Positions 7,907-17,094 of a stretch of DNA of 64,000 nt are shown one piece after another; the stretch's first letter is position 1; the number at the start of each line of letters is the position of its first letter. Below the pieces are notes generated by a model. It had not been told where the DNA came from, ran no database searches, and saw only the letters and a list, made by a program, of their open reading frames with translations. Source of the stretch: Dyella_A sp035685805 (GTDB lineage Bacteria; Pseudomonadota; Gammaproteobacteria; Xanthomonadales; Rhodanobacteraceae); contig NZ_DASSAB010000050.1 in assembly GCF_035685805.1 (NCBI RefSeq), forward strand, positions 28,011 through 92,010, given 5' to 3'. The position numbers were made by a program, and so were the translations under genes.

Positions 7907-10900
7907 TTACCCCGCGGGGGAGGCGCTGTCCGGCTTTGGCGGATATTCCGCCTCGTCCTTCTCTTCGCCTTCCGTAGCCTGCGGTGCAGCAGGTGCTGGA
8001 GCGGGCTTGGCCTGGCCGCCACCGAGCAGGTCGCCCTGCGCTGGTAGGACTTGCGCCGATGCGTTGCTGGACTCCTCCGTCACCTGAGCAACCGGCGTGT
8101 GCATCGACTGCATGGGGACCTCGGCATGCGCCACGTCCGCCACCGGCTCCGCTGCTGGTTGGGCCGCCGGGGCCATTGCCGGAGAGGGAGCAGGCGCCGC
8201 TTCCTGCACCTGCGCAGCGGCCGGCTGAGCCGCAGCAACCGTGACCGTATCGGCGGTGGACGCGGAGTCCGGGGTCGATTCCGCGCGCGGAATCGGTGGC
8301 AGCGTCGGCAGATTGAACGAAGCAGCAGCCACCGTCGCAACGGCCACCGCGGGTGCGGCGGTGATCGGCTGGGCAGGCGTGGCGGGAGCCGCTGCTTCCG
8401 CATGGTTTTCGCTTGGCTGGACAGCCGGTGCCGACGTGGGCGCCGAAGCGCGTGGGCTCGCCTCGGCTCCAGCCACGTCACCGTTGCCTTCCGACTCCGA
8501 CGCTGCGGCAGCGGGGCCGCGAGCGCGCGCCGGGCGTTCGGGGCGCGGGGCGGGCGCTGCCGGATCACGATCCTCGTCATCCAGTGCCTTCGCCTGCTGG
8601 GTGGCGTCCTGATCGACGATCGGCGCGCCATTCTCATCGTGACGGCGACGACGGCGGCCGCCGCGGCGTCCACGGCGGCGACGCGACTGGCTGTTCTCAC
8701 CTTCGGCTGCTGCATCGTGCGCGGCTCCGTCGGGTTTGGCAGCGCTCGGGCCTTCGGTGGCAGCAGCCGTGACGATCTTTGCCTCGTCTTCCGGGCGCTC
8801 CTGCGCGACCGGTGTCCGCGGCGCCGGCGCACGCTCCGCACGCGGCGGCTTTGCCTCGTGGGCGGCCGTCTCGGCGCGTGCCGGCTTGTCGGCGGCGGCG
8901 TCGCCGCGCTGCGAGGCGCCGTTGCGCGGCTGCCGTTCCGGCCGCGGTGTAGCTGCAGCCTGCGCCTGACGCGGCGTCTGGGCCTTCTCGGTATCACCGC
9001 CGCGCTGGCGGTTGCCGCGCGCCTGCGTTGCATTGCTGCCGCGGTTGCCGTTCTGGTTGCCGCTCTGGTCGCGACGCGACGCGTTTCCGCCGCGGTTGCC
9101 CGCACTGCCGGAATTTGCCTGGACTGCGCTGGTGCGGGAGCGGTCATCGCGACGTGCAGTCGAGTTCCGCCGTGCGTCGTTCTGTGGCTGGGCAGGTGTC
9201 GAGGGTGCCGGTTCGGCTGCGCTGCGGAACCAGCCAAGCAGACGGGAGATGACGCCGCCGGCCGGCGCGGGCGCCGCGGCAGCAGCCACCGGCGCCTGAC
9301 GGCGGGCGGCGGGGGGCGCGGCCAGCGTCGGCGCAGGCTCCGGCTGTTCGTCGCGAACCGGTGCGGGCGTAGCGGGCACCACGCCGCTGACGGCAGGCTG
9401 TTCGCTGCTGCCCAGGGTCTGGCCCATCTTGGGTACGGCAGTTTCCTCGATCGCGGTCAGACGCTCGTAGCTGGGCTTGCTGTGCTCGCCCATCTCCGCT
9501 TCCTTGATCCGCTGGATTTCGATGTGCGGCGTTTCCAGCTTGTCATCGGCCACGATGACCACGTGCACCTTGTTGCGCAGTTCGATTTCGACCACGCTGG
9601 CACGCTTTTCATTGAGCATGAAGTTGGCCACCGGCGGCGGGGCCTGGACCAGCACCTGCCCGGTGTTGTCCTTCATGGCGTGTTCTTCGATCAGGCGCAG
9701 CGTCGACAGCGCCAGTGACTCGACCCCACGGATGTGGCCATGACCCTCGCAGCGGGGGCAGACCACCTGGGTGGCTTCGCCGAGGCTCGGACGCAGGCGC
9801 TGGCGCGACATCTCCAGCAGGCCGAAGCGCGAGATGCGCCCGATCTGCACGCGGGCACGGTCCAGCTTCAGCGCGTCCTTGAGCTTTTCCTCCACTTCGC
9901 GCTGGTGCCGCGGGCTGTCCATGTCGATGAAGTCGATCACGATCAGGCCACCGGCATCACGGATGCGCAGCTGGCGGGCGATCTCGACCGCTGCTTCGCA
10001 ATTGGTGTTGAACGCGGTGTCCTCGATGTCCGATCCCTTGGTCGCCTTCGAGGAGTTGATGTCTATCGCGGTCAGGGCTTCGGTCTGGTCCATCACGATG
10101 GAGCCGCCGGAGGGCAGCCGTACCTGGCGGTCGAACGCGCTCTCGATCTGCGTTTCGATCTGGTAGCGCGAGAACAGCGGGGTGTCGTCCTTGTACAGCT
10201 TGAGCTTGCGCAGGGCGTTGGGCATCACCTGCTGCATGAAATCGCGCGCGTCGTTGTACAGCGATTCCTCGTCGATCAGGATCTCGCCGATGTCGTTGCG
10301 CAGGTAGTCGCGCAAGGCGCGGATGAACAGCTTCGATTCCTGGTAGATCAGGAACGGCGCCTTCTGCTTGCTCGCGGCCTCGGAGATCGAGCGCCACAGG
10401 GTGAGCAGATAGTCCAGATCCCACTGCAGTTCTTCGGCGTCGCGGCCCATGCCGGCGGTGCGCACGATCAGGCCGACGTCGTCGGGCACGTTCAGGTGGT
10501 CCAGCGCTTCCTTCAGCGCCTGTCGATCCTCGCCCTCGATCCGGCGCGAGACGCCGCCAGCCTTCGGGTTGTTCGGCATCAGCACCATGTAGCGGCCGGC
10601 GAGGCTGATATAGGTGGTCAGTGCAGCGCCCTTGTTGCCGCGCTCCTCCTTCTCCACCTGGACGACCAGCTCCTGGCCTTCCTTGAGCAGCTCGCGGATG
10701 TTCGACTTGTTCGGATCCAACCCCGGCGTGAAGTACTCGCGGGAGATTTCCTTGATCGGCAGGAAGCCGTGGCGCTCTGCGCCGTAGTCGATGAAGCAGG
10801 CCTCCAGCGAGGCTTCCACGCGGGTGATGCGTCCCTTGTAGATATTGGACTTCTTCTGCTCGCGGGACGGGATTTCGATATCGAGGTCGTAGAGGGTCTG

Positions 10901-10963
10901 GCCATCGACGATGGCCACACGCAACTCTTCGCGCTGAGTCGCGTTGATCAACATGCGTTTCAT
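7907..10963 (-). CDS. rne: ribonuclease E
   Basis: Essential endoribonuclease for mRNA decay and rRNA/tRNA processing, membrane-associated scaffold of the degradosome. The 1018-residue product starts MKRMLIN, has the S1 domain with a 5'-sensor region (about 35-125), catalytic Asp residues in TAIDINSSKAT (about 303) and VIDFIDMD (about 346), and the Zn-link CPRC near 404. The C-terminal half (about 520-1018) is low-complexity Ala/Pro/Arg-rich, with an RRRRGRRGGRRRRRH RNA-binding patch, as expected for the disordered degradosome scaffold. Start 10963 is preferred over upstream in-frame codons because MKRMLINA is the family's N-terminus. The 337-bp leader upstream could carry the usual RNase E autoregulation. 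Confidence 0.96.
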   Translation of the reverse strand: MKRMLINATQREELRVAIVDGQTLYDLDIEIPSREQKKSNIYKGRITRVEASLEACFIDYGAERHGFLPIKEISREYFTPGLDPNKSNIRELLKEGQELVVQVEKEERGNKGAALTTYISLAGRYMVLMPNNPKAGGVSRRIEGEDRQALKEALDHLNVPDDVGLIVRTAGMGRDAEELQWDLDYLLTLWRSISEAASKQKAPFLIYQESKLFIRALRDYLRNDIGEILIDEESLYNDARDFMQQVMPNALRKLKLYKDDTPLFSRYQIETQIESAFDRQVRLPSGGSIVMDQTEALTAIDINSSKATKGSDIEDTAFNTNCEAAVEIARQLRIRDAGGLIVIDFIDMDSPRHQREVEEKLKDALKLDRARVQIGRISRFGLLEMSRQRLRPSLGEATQVVCPRCEGHGHIRGVESLALSTLRLIEEHAMKDNTGQVLVQAPPPVANFMLNEKRASVVEIELRNKVHVVIVADDKLETPHIEIQRIKEAEMGEHSKPSYERLTAIEETAVPKMGQTLGSSEQPAVSGVVPATPAPVRDEQPEPAPTLAAPPAARRQAPVAAAAAPAPAGGVISRLLGWFRSAAEPAPSTPAQPQNDARRNSTARRDDRSRTSAVQANSGSAGNRGGNASRRDQSGNQNGNRGSNATQARGNRQRGGDTEKAQTPRQAQAAATPRPERQPRNGASQRGDAAADKPARAETAAHEAKPPRAERAPAPRTPVAQERPEDEAKIVTAAATEGPSAAKPDGAAHDAAAEGENSQSRRRRGRRGGRRRRRHDENGAPIVDQDATQQAKALDDEDRDPAAPAPRPERPARARGPAAAASESEGNGDVAGAEASPRASAPTSAPAVQPSENHAEAAAPATPAQPITAAPAVAVATVAAASFNLPTLPPIPRAESTPDSASTADTVTVAAAQPAAAQVQEAAPAPSPAMAPAAQPAAEPVADVAHAEVPMQSMHTPVAQVTEESSNASAQVLPAQGDLLGGGQAKPAPAPAAPQATEGEEKDEAEYPPKPDSASPAG

Positions 10964-11300
10964 TGGATTGTTTCCTTCAGCCTGCCGCACGTCGCGATGG
11001 TCGGTGGCGCCACTTCGGGCGGCCTGCCGGCGATCGCGCCGCTGACGGTCAAGCGGCAAAAGTACGGCACCATTCCGGGTGCCGGCGATGATTCAGGACA
11101 CTGCGCCGTAGCGAGCCGGACCGTGAAGGGACCGGGCAAACCACTGGCCGAACCGCTACGATGAAAGGGAGCTGCGACCGGCTGCCCGGGGAAGGCGGCC
11201 GGCGCAATCCTCGCCGACGAGACGGACGGGCCCTTCCGATCAACCAGAGCGGACGGGGCAAAGCGCCGGCCGAGTATCCTATCGAAGCGGATTTTTTTCA
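10964..11300. promoter_or_regulatory. divergent region between rne and rluC
   Basis: Holds the promoters of two divergent genes and no gene that I can support. In E. coli the long rne 5' leader mediates feedback by RNase E and this gap would allow a similar leader. No specific hairpin could be assigned by eye. GAGTATCCT near 11273 may be part of the rluC -10. The rne-rluC divergent order is conserved in gammaproteobacteria. Confidence 0.5.
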
Positions 11301-12269
11301 ATGCAGACGGTAACTTCCCCCGACGTATCTCAAGGGGTGCGTCAAGTCGAGATCGGCCCGGAGCGGGACGGTCAGCGCATCGACAACGCGCTCATGACCC
11401 TGCTCAAGGGCGTCCCCAAGAGCATGATCTACCGCATCCTGCGCACCGGTCAGGTGCGGGTGAACGGCAAGCGCGCGAAACCCGACACGCGCCTGGCGGC
11501 GGGAGACATGCTGCGGATCCCCCCGGTTCGCGTCGCAGAGCGGCCGGAGACGCAGGGGCCCAGCCACGGGCAGATGGCGCAGGCGTCCGGGGCGATCATC
11601 TTCGAGGACAAGCACTTCCTGGTCATCGACAAGCCCTCGGGCATGGCCAGCCACGGCGGCAGCGGCGTCAGTCATGGAGCGATCGAGCTGATGCGGGCTG
11701 CGCGGCCGCAGGACCATCTGGAGCTGGTTCACCGGCTCGATCGCGACACCAGTGGGGTGCTCGTGTTCGCCAAGACCCGTGCCGGACTGACCGGCCTGCA
11801 GGCGGCGATCCGCGACAGCCAGGTGGTCAAGCAATACCTCTGCCTCATGGTCGGCCATCCCGCGAAGGCCAAGTTCGACGTCAACGCGCCTCTGGCCAAG
11901 TTCGTTCTGCAGGGCGGCGAACGCATGGTAAGAGTTGCCGATAACGGCAAGCCATCGCTCACTTTTTTCCGCGAGATGGACCAGTACCCCGGCGCCCGGC
12001 TGATGCAGGCGACGCTCGGTACCGGACGCACCCATCAGATCCGGGTGCACGCCGCGCATATCGGCCATCCGCTGGCGGGCGACCCCAAATACGGTGACCG
12101 CGAGGCGAACAAGCATTTCAAGGAGCGTGGCCTGGGCCGCCTCTTCCTGCACGCCGCGCACATGAGCTTCGAGCTGGACGGGCGCTCCTACAGCTTTTCA
12201 GCGCCGCTTCCAGAAGACTTGAAGTTGTTCCTGGACAAGCTTGTTTCTAAAAGAAAAAGCGCGCACTGA
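11301..12269 (+). CDS. rluC: 23S rRNA pseudouridine synthase RluC-type
   Basis: Converts U955, U2504 and U2580 (E. coli numbering) of 23S rRNA to pseudouridine. The 322-residue protein has an S4 RNA-binding domain (about 25-90, RIDNALMTLL...VRVNGKRAKPDTRL), then the RluA-type catalytic domain with ELVHRLDRDTSGVLVFAK, whose HRLD Asp is the catalytic residue, and GTGRTHQIRVHAAHIGHPLAGDPKYG. RluC is favoured over RluD by its place beside rne. The last 23 bp overlap the convergent membrane-protein gene. Confidence 0.93.
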   Translation: MQTVTSPDVSQGVRQVEIGPERDGQRIDNALMTLLKGVPKSMIYRILRTGQVRVNGKRAKPDTRLAAGDMLRIPPVRVAERPETQGPSHGQMAQASGAIIFEDKHFLVIDKPSGMASHGGSGVSHGAIELMRAARPQDHLELVHRLDRDTSGVLVFAKTRAGLTGLQAAIRDSQVVKQYLCLMVGHPAKAKFDVNAPLAKFVLQGGERMVRVADNGKPSLTFFREMDQYPGARLMQATLGTGRTHQIRVHAAHIGHPLAGDPKYGDREANKHFKERGLGRLFLHAAHMSFELDGRSYSFSAPLPEDLKLFLDKLVSKRKSAH

Positions 12270-13731
12270 CCTCAAGCGAGCGCAGGCCTTGGCCGACCAG
12301 GCCTGCGCCAACCAGCAGGGCGCACGCCGCATGCGCGAGCGCCACCGGCAGCACGCTGCGCGAGCGAATGAAGCACCAGGCCCACCATAATTCGGCGGCG
12401 AAACACAGCTGCATCAAGGCGCCGTTGGGCGTGTGGAGCGCGGCGAAGGTCGTGGCCGCCGCGAGTACCGCCCAGCGCGTGGCCGGCAGTAGCCGCTCGA
12501 ACCGCGGCAGGATGAACGCCAGGATCAACCACTGCTGAAAACCGGCCCAGCCAAGGTAGGTGAGCGCGCGACCGGTCGTCGGTGGTGTCCACGCGTTCCC
12601 GGCGAGAATGCACAGCCCGCCCGCCACGGGTACAAGCGCCAGCGGCAACCACCAGGACCACGAATGCCAGGAGCCGATCCAGTGCCACGGGTGGGAGCGC
12701 TGCCGCCAACTGGTCCAGGCAGCGAAGCTTGTGCCGGCTGCGAACGCCACTGCGGCAGGAACCGAAGCGTGCAGTCCCCAGCGCAGGCCGGCAATGACCC
12801 ACAGGGGGCCCGCAAGCGCCATGGCCAAGGTGATTGCCGCTCCCGCCGGACGCCGTGCCAACCAGGCGAGGCCGCACAGATAGCCGGCCAGCGCCATCCA
12901 CTCGGCAGCTACGGGGACAATGGCGGCGGCCGCGCCCGGACGCGGACCCGCCGGCACGACGCGTGCGGCCGGACGCAGCGCGAGCACGCGATCACGCCAG
13001 GCGAGCATCTGCTCGGCGGACGCGCCAGCCGGGGTCTGCAACAGCGGCGACGGTTCGGCGGAAGCGGCCAATGCGGCACGCTGCCGGGGCCAACGCGCGG
13101 GATCGAGCAGTACCGCCCGGGATACGCCCGGCTGCGCAACCGCCTGGGGACGTTCCAGCGCCACGTGGCGCAGCACGAGTTCCGATCCGGTTGATGCAGT
13201 GATGCGCAACCGCAGCATGTCCGCGCGGGCGGGCAGCGTGCAGTCTTCAGCGGGCGTCGCTTGCCACGACAGCGTTCGAAGGTCGATGCGTGCCACCGGA
13301 TCGGCCCAGGTTATCGGTTTAGACACGCACGACGGTCGCCCTTCAGCCGACCAGACGATCGACAGCAATACCGGCGTCCCGGGCGCACGCGTGGGCGCAA
13401 GAACAGGCCAATGCGCCAGATCGAGCCCTCGGTCGATCGGCCAGCCGAGCTCGAAGGGCTGACCGTCACGGCTGGTCAACCGCAGGCCGTTCATTGCCGT
13501 CGTGATTTGCGCGTTGCCGAAGGCCCGCTGGGCGACGAGGTCGTGACGGCTGCGTGGCGACCATTGCCAGGGAGTGCGTCCCGCTTCCAGCGCCGTTTCG
13601 ATGGCGCCGGCCTGTTGTTCCAGATAGCGCGCGGTGTAGCGAGCAGCCACTTGTCGGCAGGCGAGCAACGCCAGCGCGACCAGCAGGGCGAACCCCACAA
13701 GGCCAAGGGCCTTCTCGACGCGCGATGGCAA
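12247..13731 (-). CDS. CPBP-like multi-pass membrane protein with degenerate protease motif
   Basis: About 494 residues: an N-terminal transmembrane helix, a periplasmic region of about 200 residues, then seven or eight membrane helices. The C-terminal section (FQQWLILAFILPRFERL, FAALHTPNGALM, VLPVALAHAACAL) matches the layout of CPBP (Abi/CAAX) intramembrane proteases, with both His-containing helices kept but the EExxxR glutamates replaced by QQ. Function is unknown. The start is probably TTG 13731, two bases after the phhB stop, because earlier in-frame sequence is only the phhB shadow. It overlaps rluC by 23 bp at its 3' end. The two genes phhB and this one look like an operon. Confidence 0.6.
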   Translation of the reverse strand: MPSRVEKALGLVGFALLVALALLACRQVAARYTARYLEQQAGAIETALEAGRTPWQWSPRSRHDLVAQRAFGNAQITTAMNGLRLTSRDGQPFELGWPIDRGLDLAHWPVLAPTRAPGTPVLLSIVWSAEGRPSCVSKPITWADPVARIDLRTLSWQATPAEDCTLPARADMLRLRITASTGSELVLRHVALERPQAVAQPGVSRAVLLDPARWPRQRAALAASAEPSPLLQTPAGASAEQMLAWRDRVLALRPAARVVPAGPRPGAAAAIVPVAAEWMALAGYLCGLAWLARRPAGAAITLAMALAGPLWVIAGLRWGLHASVPAAVAFAAGTSFAAWTSWRQRSHPWHWIGSWHSWSWWLPLALVPVAGGLCILAGNAWTPPTTGRALTYLGWAGFQQWLILAFILPRFERLLPATRWAVLAAATTFAALHTPNGALMQLCFAAELWWAWCFIRSRSVLPVALAHAACALLVGAGLVGQGLRSLEVSARFFF

Positions 13732-13733
13732 CG

Positions 13734-14075
13734 TCAGCGCGCCAGCAGCGCCTCCACCCTTGCCGCACAGATGAAGTCGTTGAGGGACAGACCGCCCACA
13801 TCGTGGGTCGACCACAGTACCTGGCAGTGGCCGTAGCCCGCTTCGAGATCCGGATGGTGATCCTGGTGATTCGCCATGAAACCGACGGCGTTGATGAAGC
13901 CGAGGGTGCGATGGAAGTCCTCGAAACGGAAATCCTTGGCGATGGCCTTGCCGTCCGCGCGCAGCGTCCAGCCGGGCAGGGCGGCGAGCAGGTCGTCGAC
14001 CTGGGCGCGGGTCAGCGCGTGTTCGCTGCCCTTGCGGGGTACGCAGTGCTGGCGGGCCAGTTCGATGGGTGCCAT
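13734..14075 (-). CDS. phhB: pterin-4a-carbinolamine dehydratase
   Basis: Dehydrates 4a-hydroxytetrahydrobiopterin during pterin recycling, usually in support of phenylalanine hydroxylase. The 113-residue protein has the family motif with catalytic His residues in MANHQDHHPDLEAGYGHCQV followed by WSTHDVGGLSLNDF. Length is normal. No phenylalanine hydroxylase gene lies nearby. The membrane-protein gene begins just after its stop. Confidence 0.93.
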   Translation of the reverse strand: MAPIELARQHCVPRKGSEHALTRAQVDDLLAALPGWTLRADGKAIAKDFRFEDFHRTLGFINAVGFMANHQDHHPDLEAGYGHCQVLWSTHDVGGLSLNDFICAARVEALLAR

Positions 14076-14229
14076 GGGTTCTCCGTGCGGTGTCTGGCGG
14101 GGACGCGAAGGGTCGAAGGTGCAGGTGCAAATGTCAAAGCAAGCATTCGACCGGAAACAGGACTAAAATGGTGCTGTTTTCAGTCCGGCGGGTGCCGGCA
14201 AGACTTTCGACCATTTCCGTGGAGCGTTC

Positions 14230-14838
14230 ATGATCGATATTTCCGAGCGGGCGCAGCAGCATTTCAGGAAGCTGCTCTCGCAACAGGGTGGCGACGGCCT
14301 GGGCATTCGCCTCCGCGTGGTCGACGCCGGCACGCCAGCGGCCAACTGCGAGCTGGAGTTCTGCGAGCCGGTCGACCTGAGCGGCCGCGAATGGACGATC
14401 GAGTGCGTCGGCTTCAACTTCTACGTCGACGGCGACAGCGCGCGCTGGCTCGAGGCCGCCACGATCGACTATGAGCCCAACGCCACCGGCGGACAGCTCA
14501 ACATCCGTGCGCCCGGAATCAAGGGCAAGCAACCCGGCGCCGATGCCGGACTGGTCGAACGCGTGCAGTACGTGCTGGAAGCGGAGATCAATCCACGTCT
14601 CGCCTCGCACGGCGGCCGCGTCAGCCTGCGCGAGATCGACGCCGATGGCGTGGTGCTGCTGCAATTCGGCGGCGGCTGCCACGGTTGCGGCATGGCCGAC
14701 GTCACGCTGAAGCAGGGGGTGGAGAAGACGCTGCGCGAGCGGGTGCCGGAGGTGACGGCGGTGCGCGATGCCACCGATCACGCCACCGGCGCCACCCCTT
14801 ATTACGACGGCAAGCAGGGGCAATCGGCGCTGGGCTGA
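14230..14838 (+). CDS. nfuA: Fe-S biogenesis protein NfuA
   Basis: Carrier that receives a [4Fe-4S] cluster and delivers it to apo-proteins such as aconitase and lipoyl synthase. The 202-residue product has an N-terminal degenerate A-type domain (about 1-100, MIDISERAQQHFRKLL) without the usual cysteines and a C-terminal Nfu domain with CHGC at about 150-153 in GGGCHGCGMADVTLKQGVE. ATG 14230 follows GTGGAGCG. It is monocistronic, ended by the terminator at 14871-14898. Confidence 0.96.
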   Translation: MIDISERAQQHFRKLLSQQGGDGLGIRLRVVDAGTPAANCELEFCEPVDLSGREWTIECVGFNFYVDGDSARWLEAATIDYEPNATGGQLNIRAPGIKGKQPGADAGLVERVQYVLEAEINPRLASHGGRVSLREIDADGVVLLQFGGGCHGCGMADVTLKQGVEKTLRERVPEVTAVRDATDHATGATPYYDGKQGQSALG

Positions 14839-14870
14839 CCATGGCCAGACGCCGGGCCGCCACATGGCAC

Positions 14871-14898
14871 AAAAAAAGCCCGCCGAAGCGGGCTTTTC
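14871..14898. terminator. intrinsic terminator between nfuA and cytochrome genes
   Basis: AGCCCGC / GCGGGCT stem with loop CGAA, an A-run on the left and TTTT on the right. It can serve nfuA from the left and the cytochrome pair from the right. Confidence 0.88.
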
Positions 14899-14920
14899 TG
14901 CATCAGCGGATGCGCCGTCG

Positions 14921-15280
14921 TTACTTGTTGCTGCCGTCGCCCTGGATATGGCCCTGCAGGGTATCGAGCTTGGTCGGCAGGCTCGAGAAATACGCGGTGA
15001 TGTCCTCGATGTCCTGATCCGACAGCGTCGCCGCGAAACCCTTCATGATGGCGTTGTTGCGACCGCCATTCTGGTACTCGTGCAGCGCCTGCTGCAGGTA
15101 GGCGTTGTACTGGCCGGCCAAGCGCGGGTACTGCGGGTCGACCGCGTTGCCGTCGGCGCCGTGGCAGGCGAAGCAGACCGCCGCCTTGGTCTTGCCGTTC
15201 TCGACATTGCCGCTGGCCATCAGCGAGGTGGATGCGAACGCCAGTGCGGCGAACGAAAGCAGGGTGAACGCACGGGTCAT
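14921..15280 (-). CDS. monohaem class I cytochrome c
   Basis: A 119-residue periplasmic electron carrier. A signal peptide (MTRAFTLLSFAALAFASTSLMA) precedes the CFACH haem attachment site, and a distal Met ligand is likely in AIMKGFAATLS. ATG 15280 is the start of the signal peptide; the frame runs ten residues further but without signal-peptide features. It lies 19 bp after a similar cytochrome gene and was probably formed by tandem duplication. Together they look like separated halves of a dihaem cytochrome c4, which would feed a terminal oxidase; the partner is unknown. Confidence 0.9.
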   Translation of the reverse strand: MTRAFTLLSFAALAFASTSLMASGNVENGKTKAAVCFACHGADGNAVDPQYPRLAGQYNAYLQQALHEYQNGGRNNAIMKGFAATLSDQDIEDITAYFSSLPTKLDTLQGHIQGDGSNK

Positions 15281-15299
15281 GCGGAATCCTCTGTACGGC

Positions 15300-15623
15300 T
15301 TACTTGGCAAGGCTGGAAAGGTAGGCGGCGATGTCTTCGATGTCCTTGTCGGACAGACTCTGCGCCTGCGCCATCATCGTCGGGTGGGTGCGCTCGCCGC
15401 TCTGGTAGCCGTGCAGCGCATTGATGATGTACTGCTCGTTCTGGCCGGCAATGCGCGGCACCGGGTAGTCCGGATAAGCGTTGGCGTAGCCTTCCACGCC
15501 GTGGCAGCCGTTGCAGGTATAGACGAGCTTGCGGCCAGCGGCCTTGTCGCCCTCGGCGTGCGCGCTTCCAACGGTGAACAGGGCGGCGGCAGCGGCAAAG
15601 CCGAGCAGTTGCAATCGAGTCAT
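15300..15623 (-). CDS. monohaem class I cytochrome c
   Basis: A 107-residue protein with signal peptide MTRLQLLGFAAAAALFTVGSAHA, haem motif CNGCH and a probable Met ligand in THPTMMAQAQSLSDKDIEDIAAYLSSL. That tail is nearly the same as in the next gene (LSDQDIEDITAYFSSL). First gene of a two-gene operon. Start 15623 is fixed by the signal peptide. Confidence 0.9.
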   Translation of the reverse strand: MTRLQLLGFAAAAALFTVGSAHAEGDKAAGRKLVYTCNGCHGVEGYANAYPDYPVPRIAGQNEQYIINALHGYQSGERTHPTMMAQAQSLSDKDIEDIAAYLSSLAK

Positions 15624-15763
15624 TGAGTTCTTTCCCACGAGTCGGGCAGTTACATGGCACTGAGTCGCGGAAGTATAGACGTGGCCCCGGGCAGCGACAA
15701 CCGCGCCACCCGCGGCGCAGCGCCGCTGGCCAGGCATGCGCGGCATCGGCACGGCCTTGCGCG

Positions 15764-16999
15764 TCAGAACAGGCTCTTGAGGATGTGGATGCCCGCGCTG
15801 TATTCGCCCACCAGCGTGCCGATGCTGACCAGAAAGAAGTTGAGCAAGGTGCGCGCCACGCGGTTGCGCCACCAGCCACTCCAGTGCGAGACCTGATCAC
15901 GCAGGGTTTCGAAGTCGCCCACACGCGGTTTGCGCACCCATGCTTCCGCCATCGCGCTGATGCCGCCGGCCGGGATGCCCGGCCGGAACGGCTTGATCGG
16001 CGCGGCGACGAACGCCGCCGCGATGCTCAGCGGATGCCCGCCAGCCAGCAGCGCGCCCAGCGCGGCGAAGCCGCCGGTGAACAGCACCCAGTTGCGCAAC
16101 GCGTCCGCGCCCAGCGCGGGGTTGCGCACGAAGGCGTACGCGATCAGGGCGAACACCGCCAGCACCAGGCCCAGGGCCAGCCACTTCGGCCAACGCGCCT
16201 TCGGCGGCGTGCTGGCGAGCGCCGCCACCGTGGCAGCGGGGTCGTCCTGGCCCTCGCGCAGCGCGGTGGCGAGGCCCTTGAGGTGACCTGCACCAACGAC
16301 CACGAGCACCTTGCGCGGTGGTGCCGCCGGATCGCGTGCCGCTTCCTCGCGCAGGCGCGCCGCCATATATGCGTCACGCTCGGCGATCAGACTGCGGTAC
16401 AGCGGCTCGGACTGGCTGGCGAAATCGCTGAAGGCACTCTCGAGCAGGTCGCTCTGCTTGAGCTTTTCGATCTCGTGCTCGGCGATCTGCTCACGATCTA
16501 ACACACTCGCCAGCAGGCTTCCGAGCAGGCCGAATCGTTGCCAGAAGCCCACGCTCCGCCAAGCCCGCTTGAGCGTGGTGCCGACCTCTCGATCAACCAG
16601 CCAGACACGCGTACCGGCATGCTCGGCGCCATCCATCGCTGCCTTCATCTCGGCGCCTGGCTGCACGCCGTACTGATCGCCCAGCCGCTGCTGGAACGAG
16701 GAAAGCACCAGGCTCGCCGCAACCATTCCCGCTTTGCCCTGGCGGATGACCTGAAAAAGGTCGGTGCGTCGAAAGGCTTCCGGATCACGCATGCCCTGCG
16801 CGCGGCTTTCGCACAGCTCCACCGCCACGGCGTCGAACGCCTCGTGCCCGAGCATGGTGTCGACCGCATCCACGCTCGCGCGCGACACGTGCGCCGTGCC
16901 AAGCAGCACGTACTCGGTGCCGTCACGGTGCACTCGTTCGATCGGCTGATCGGCCAGCATCTCGGGCAGGGCGTCACTGGCGATCGGGGCAAGGCTCAT
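15764..16999 (-). CDS. TraB/PrgY-family membrane protein
   Basis: A 411-residue member of the TraB family. The N-terminal soluble domain (1-265) contains the conserved LLGTAHVSRAS motif, VAVELCESR, WLVDREVGTTLKRA and the later VVGAGHLKG. The C-terminal part has about four membrane helices (about 278-300, 310-335, 340-360 and 385-405). Related proteins in Enterococcus (TraB, PrgY) reduce pheromone activity, and the fold resembles Tiki metalloproteases; the role in Gram-negative bacteria is not known. ATG 16999 is preferred because upstream residues are not conserved in character. Confidence 0.8.
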   Translation of the reverse strand: MSLAPIASDALPEMLADQPIERVHRDGTEYVLLGTAHVSRASVDAVDTMLGHEAFDAVAVELCESRAQGMRDPEAFRRTDLFQVIRQGKAGMVAASLVLSSFQQRLGDQYGVQPGAEMKAAMDGAEHAGTRVWLVDREVGTTLKRAWRSVGFWQRFGLLGSLLASVLDREQIAEHEIEKLKQSDLLESAFSDFASQSEPLYRSLIAERDAYMAARLREEAARDPAAPPRKVLVVVGAGHLKGLATALREGQDDPAATVAALASTPPKARWPKWLALGLVLAVFALIAYAFVRNPALGADALRNWVLFTGGFAALGALLAGGHPLSIAAAFVAAPIKPFRPGIPAGGISAMAEAWVRKPRVGDFETLRDQVSHWSGWWRNRVARTLLNFFLVSIGTLVGEYSAGIHILKSLF

Positions 17000-17094
17000 G
17001 CGCGGGGTGTGTCCATGAAAAGAAACCCAAGCATGGGGACCGTGCGGTCGACCCACAAGCATGCGAGCCGGATCGGTTCAGCCTTGCCGCGCGA

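Noticed and set aside
8051..9718. Plus-strand frame of 555 residues opposite rne
   Set aside because: Shadow of the repetitive C-terminal half of RNase E.
13732..14130. N-terminal extension of the CPBP-like protein
   Set aside because: It lies wholly over phhB in another frame and has no family features, so the start was put just after the phhB stop.
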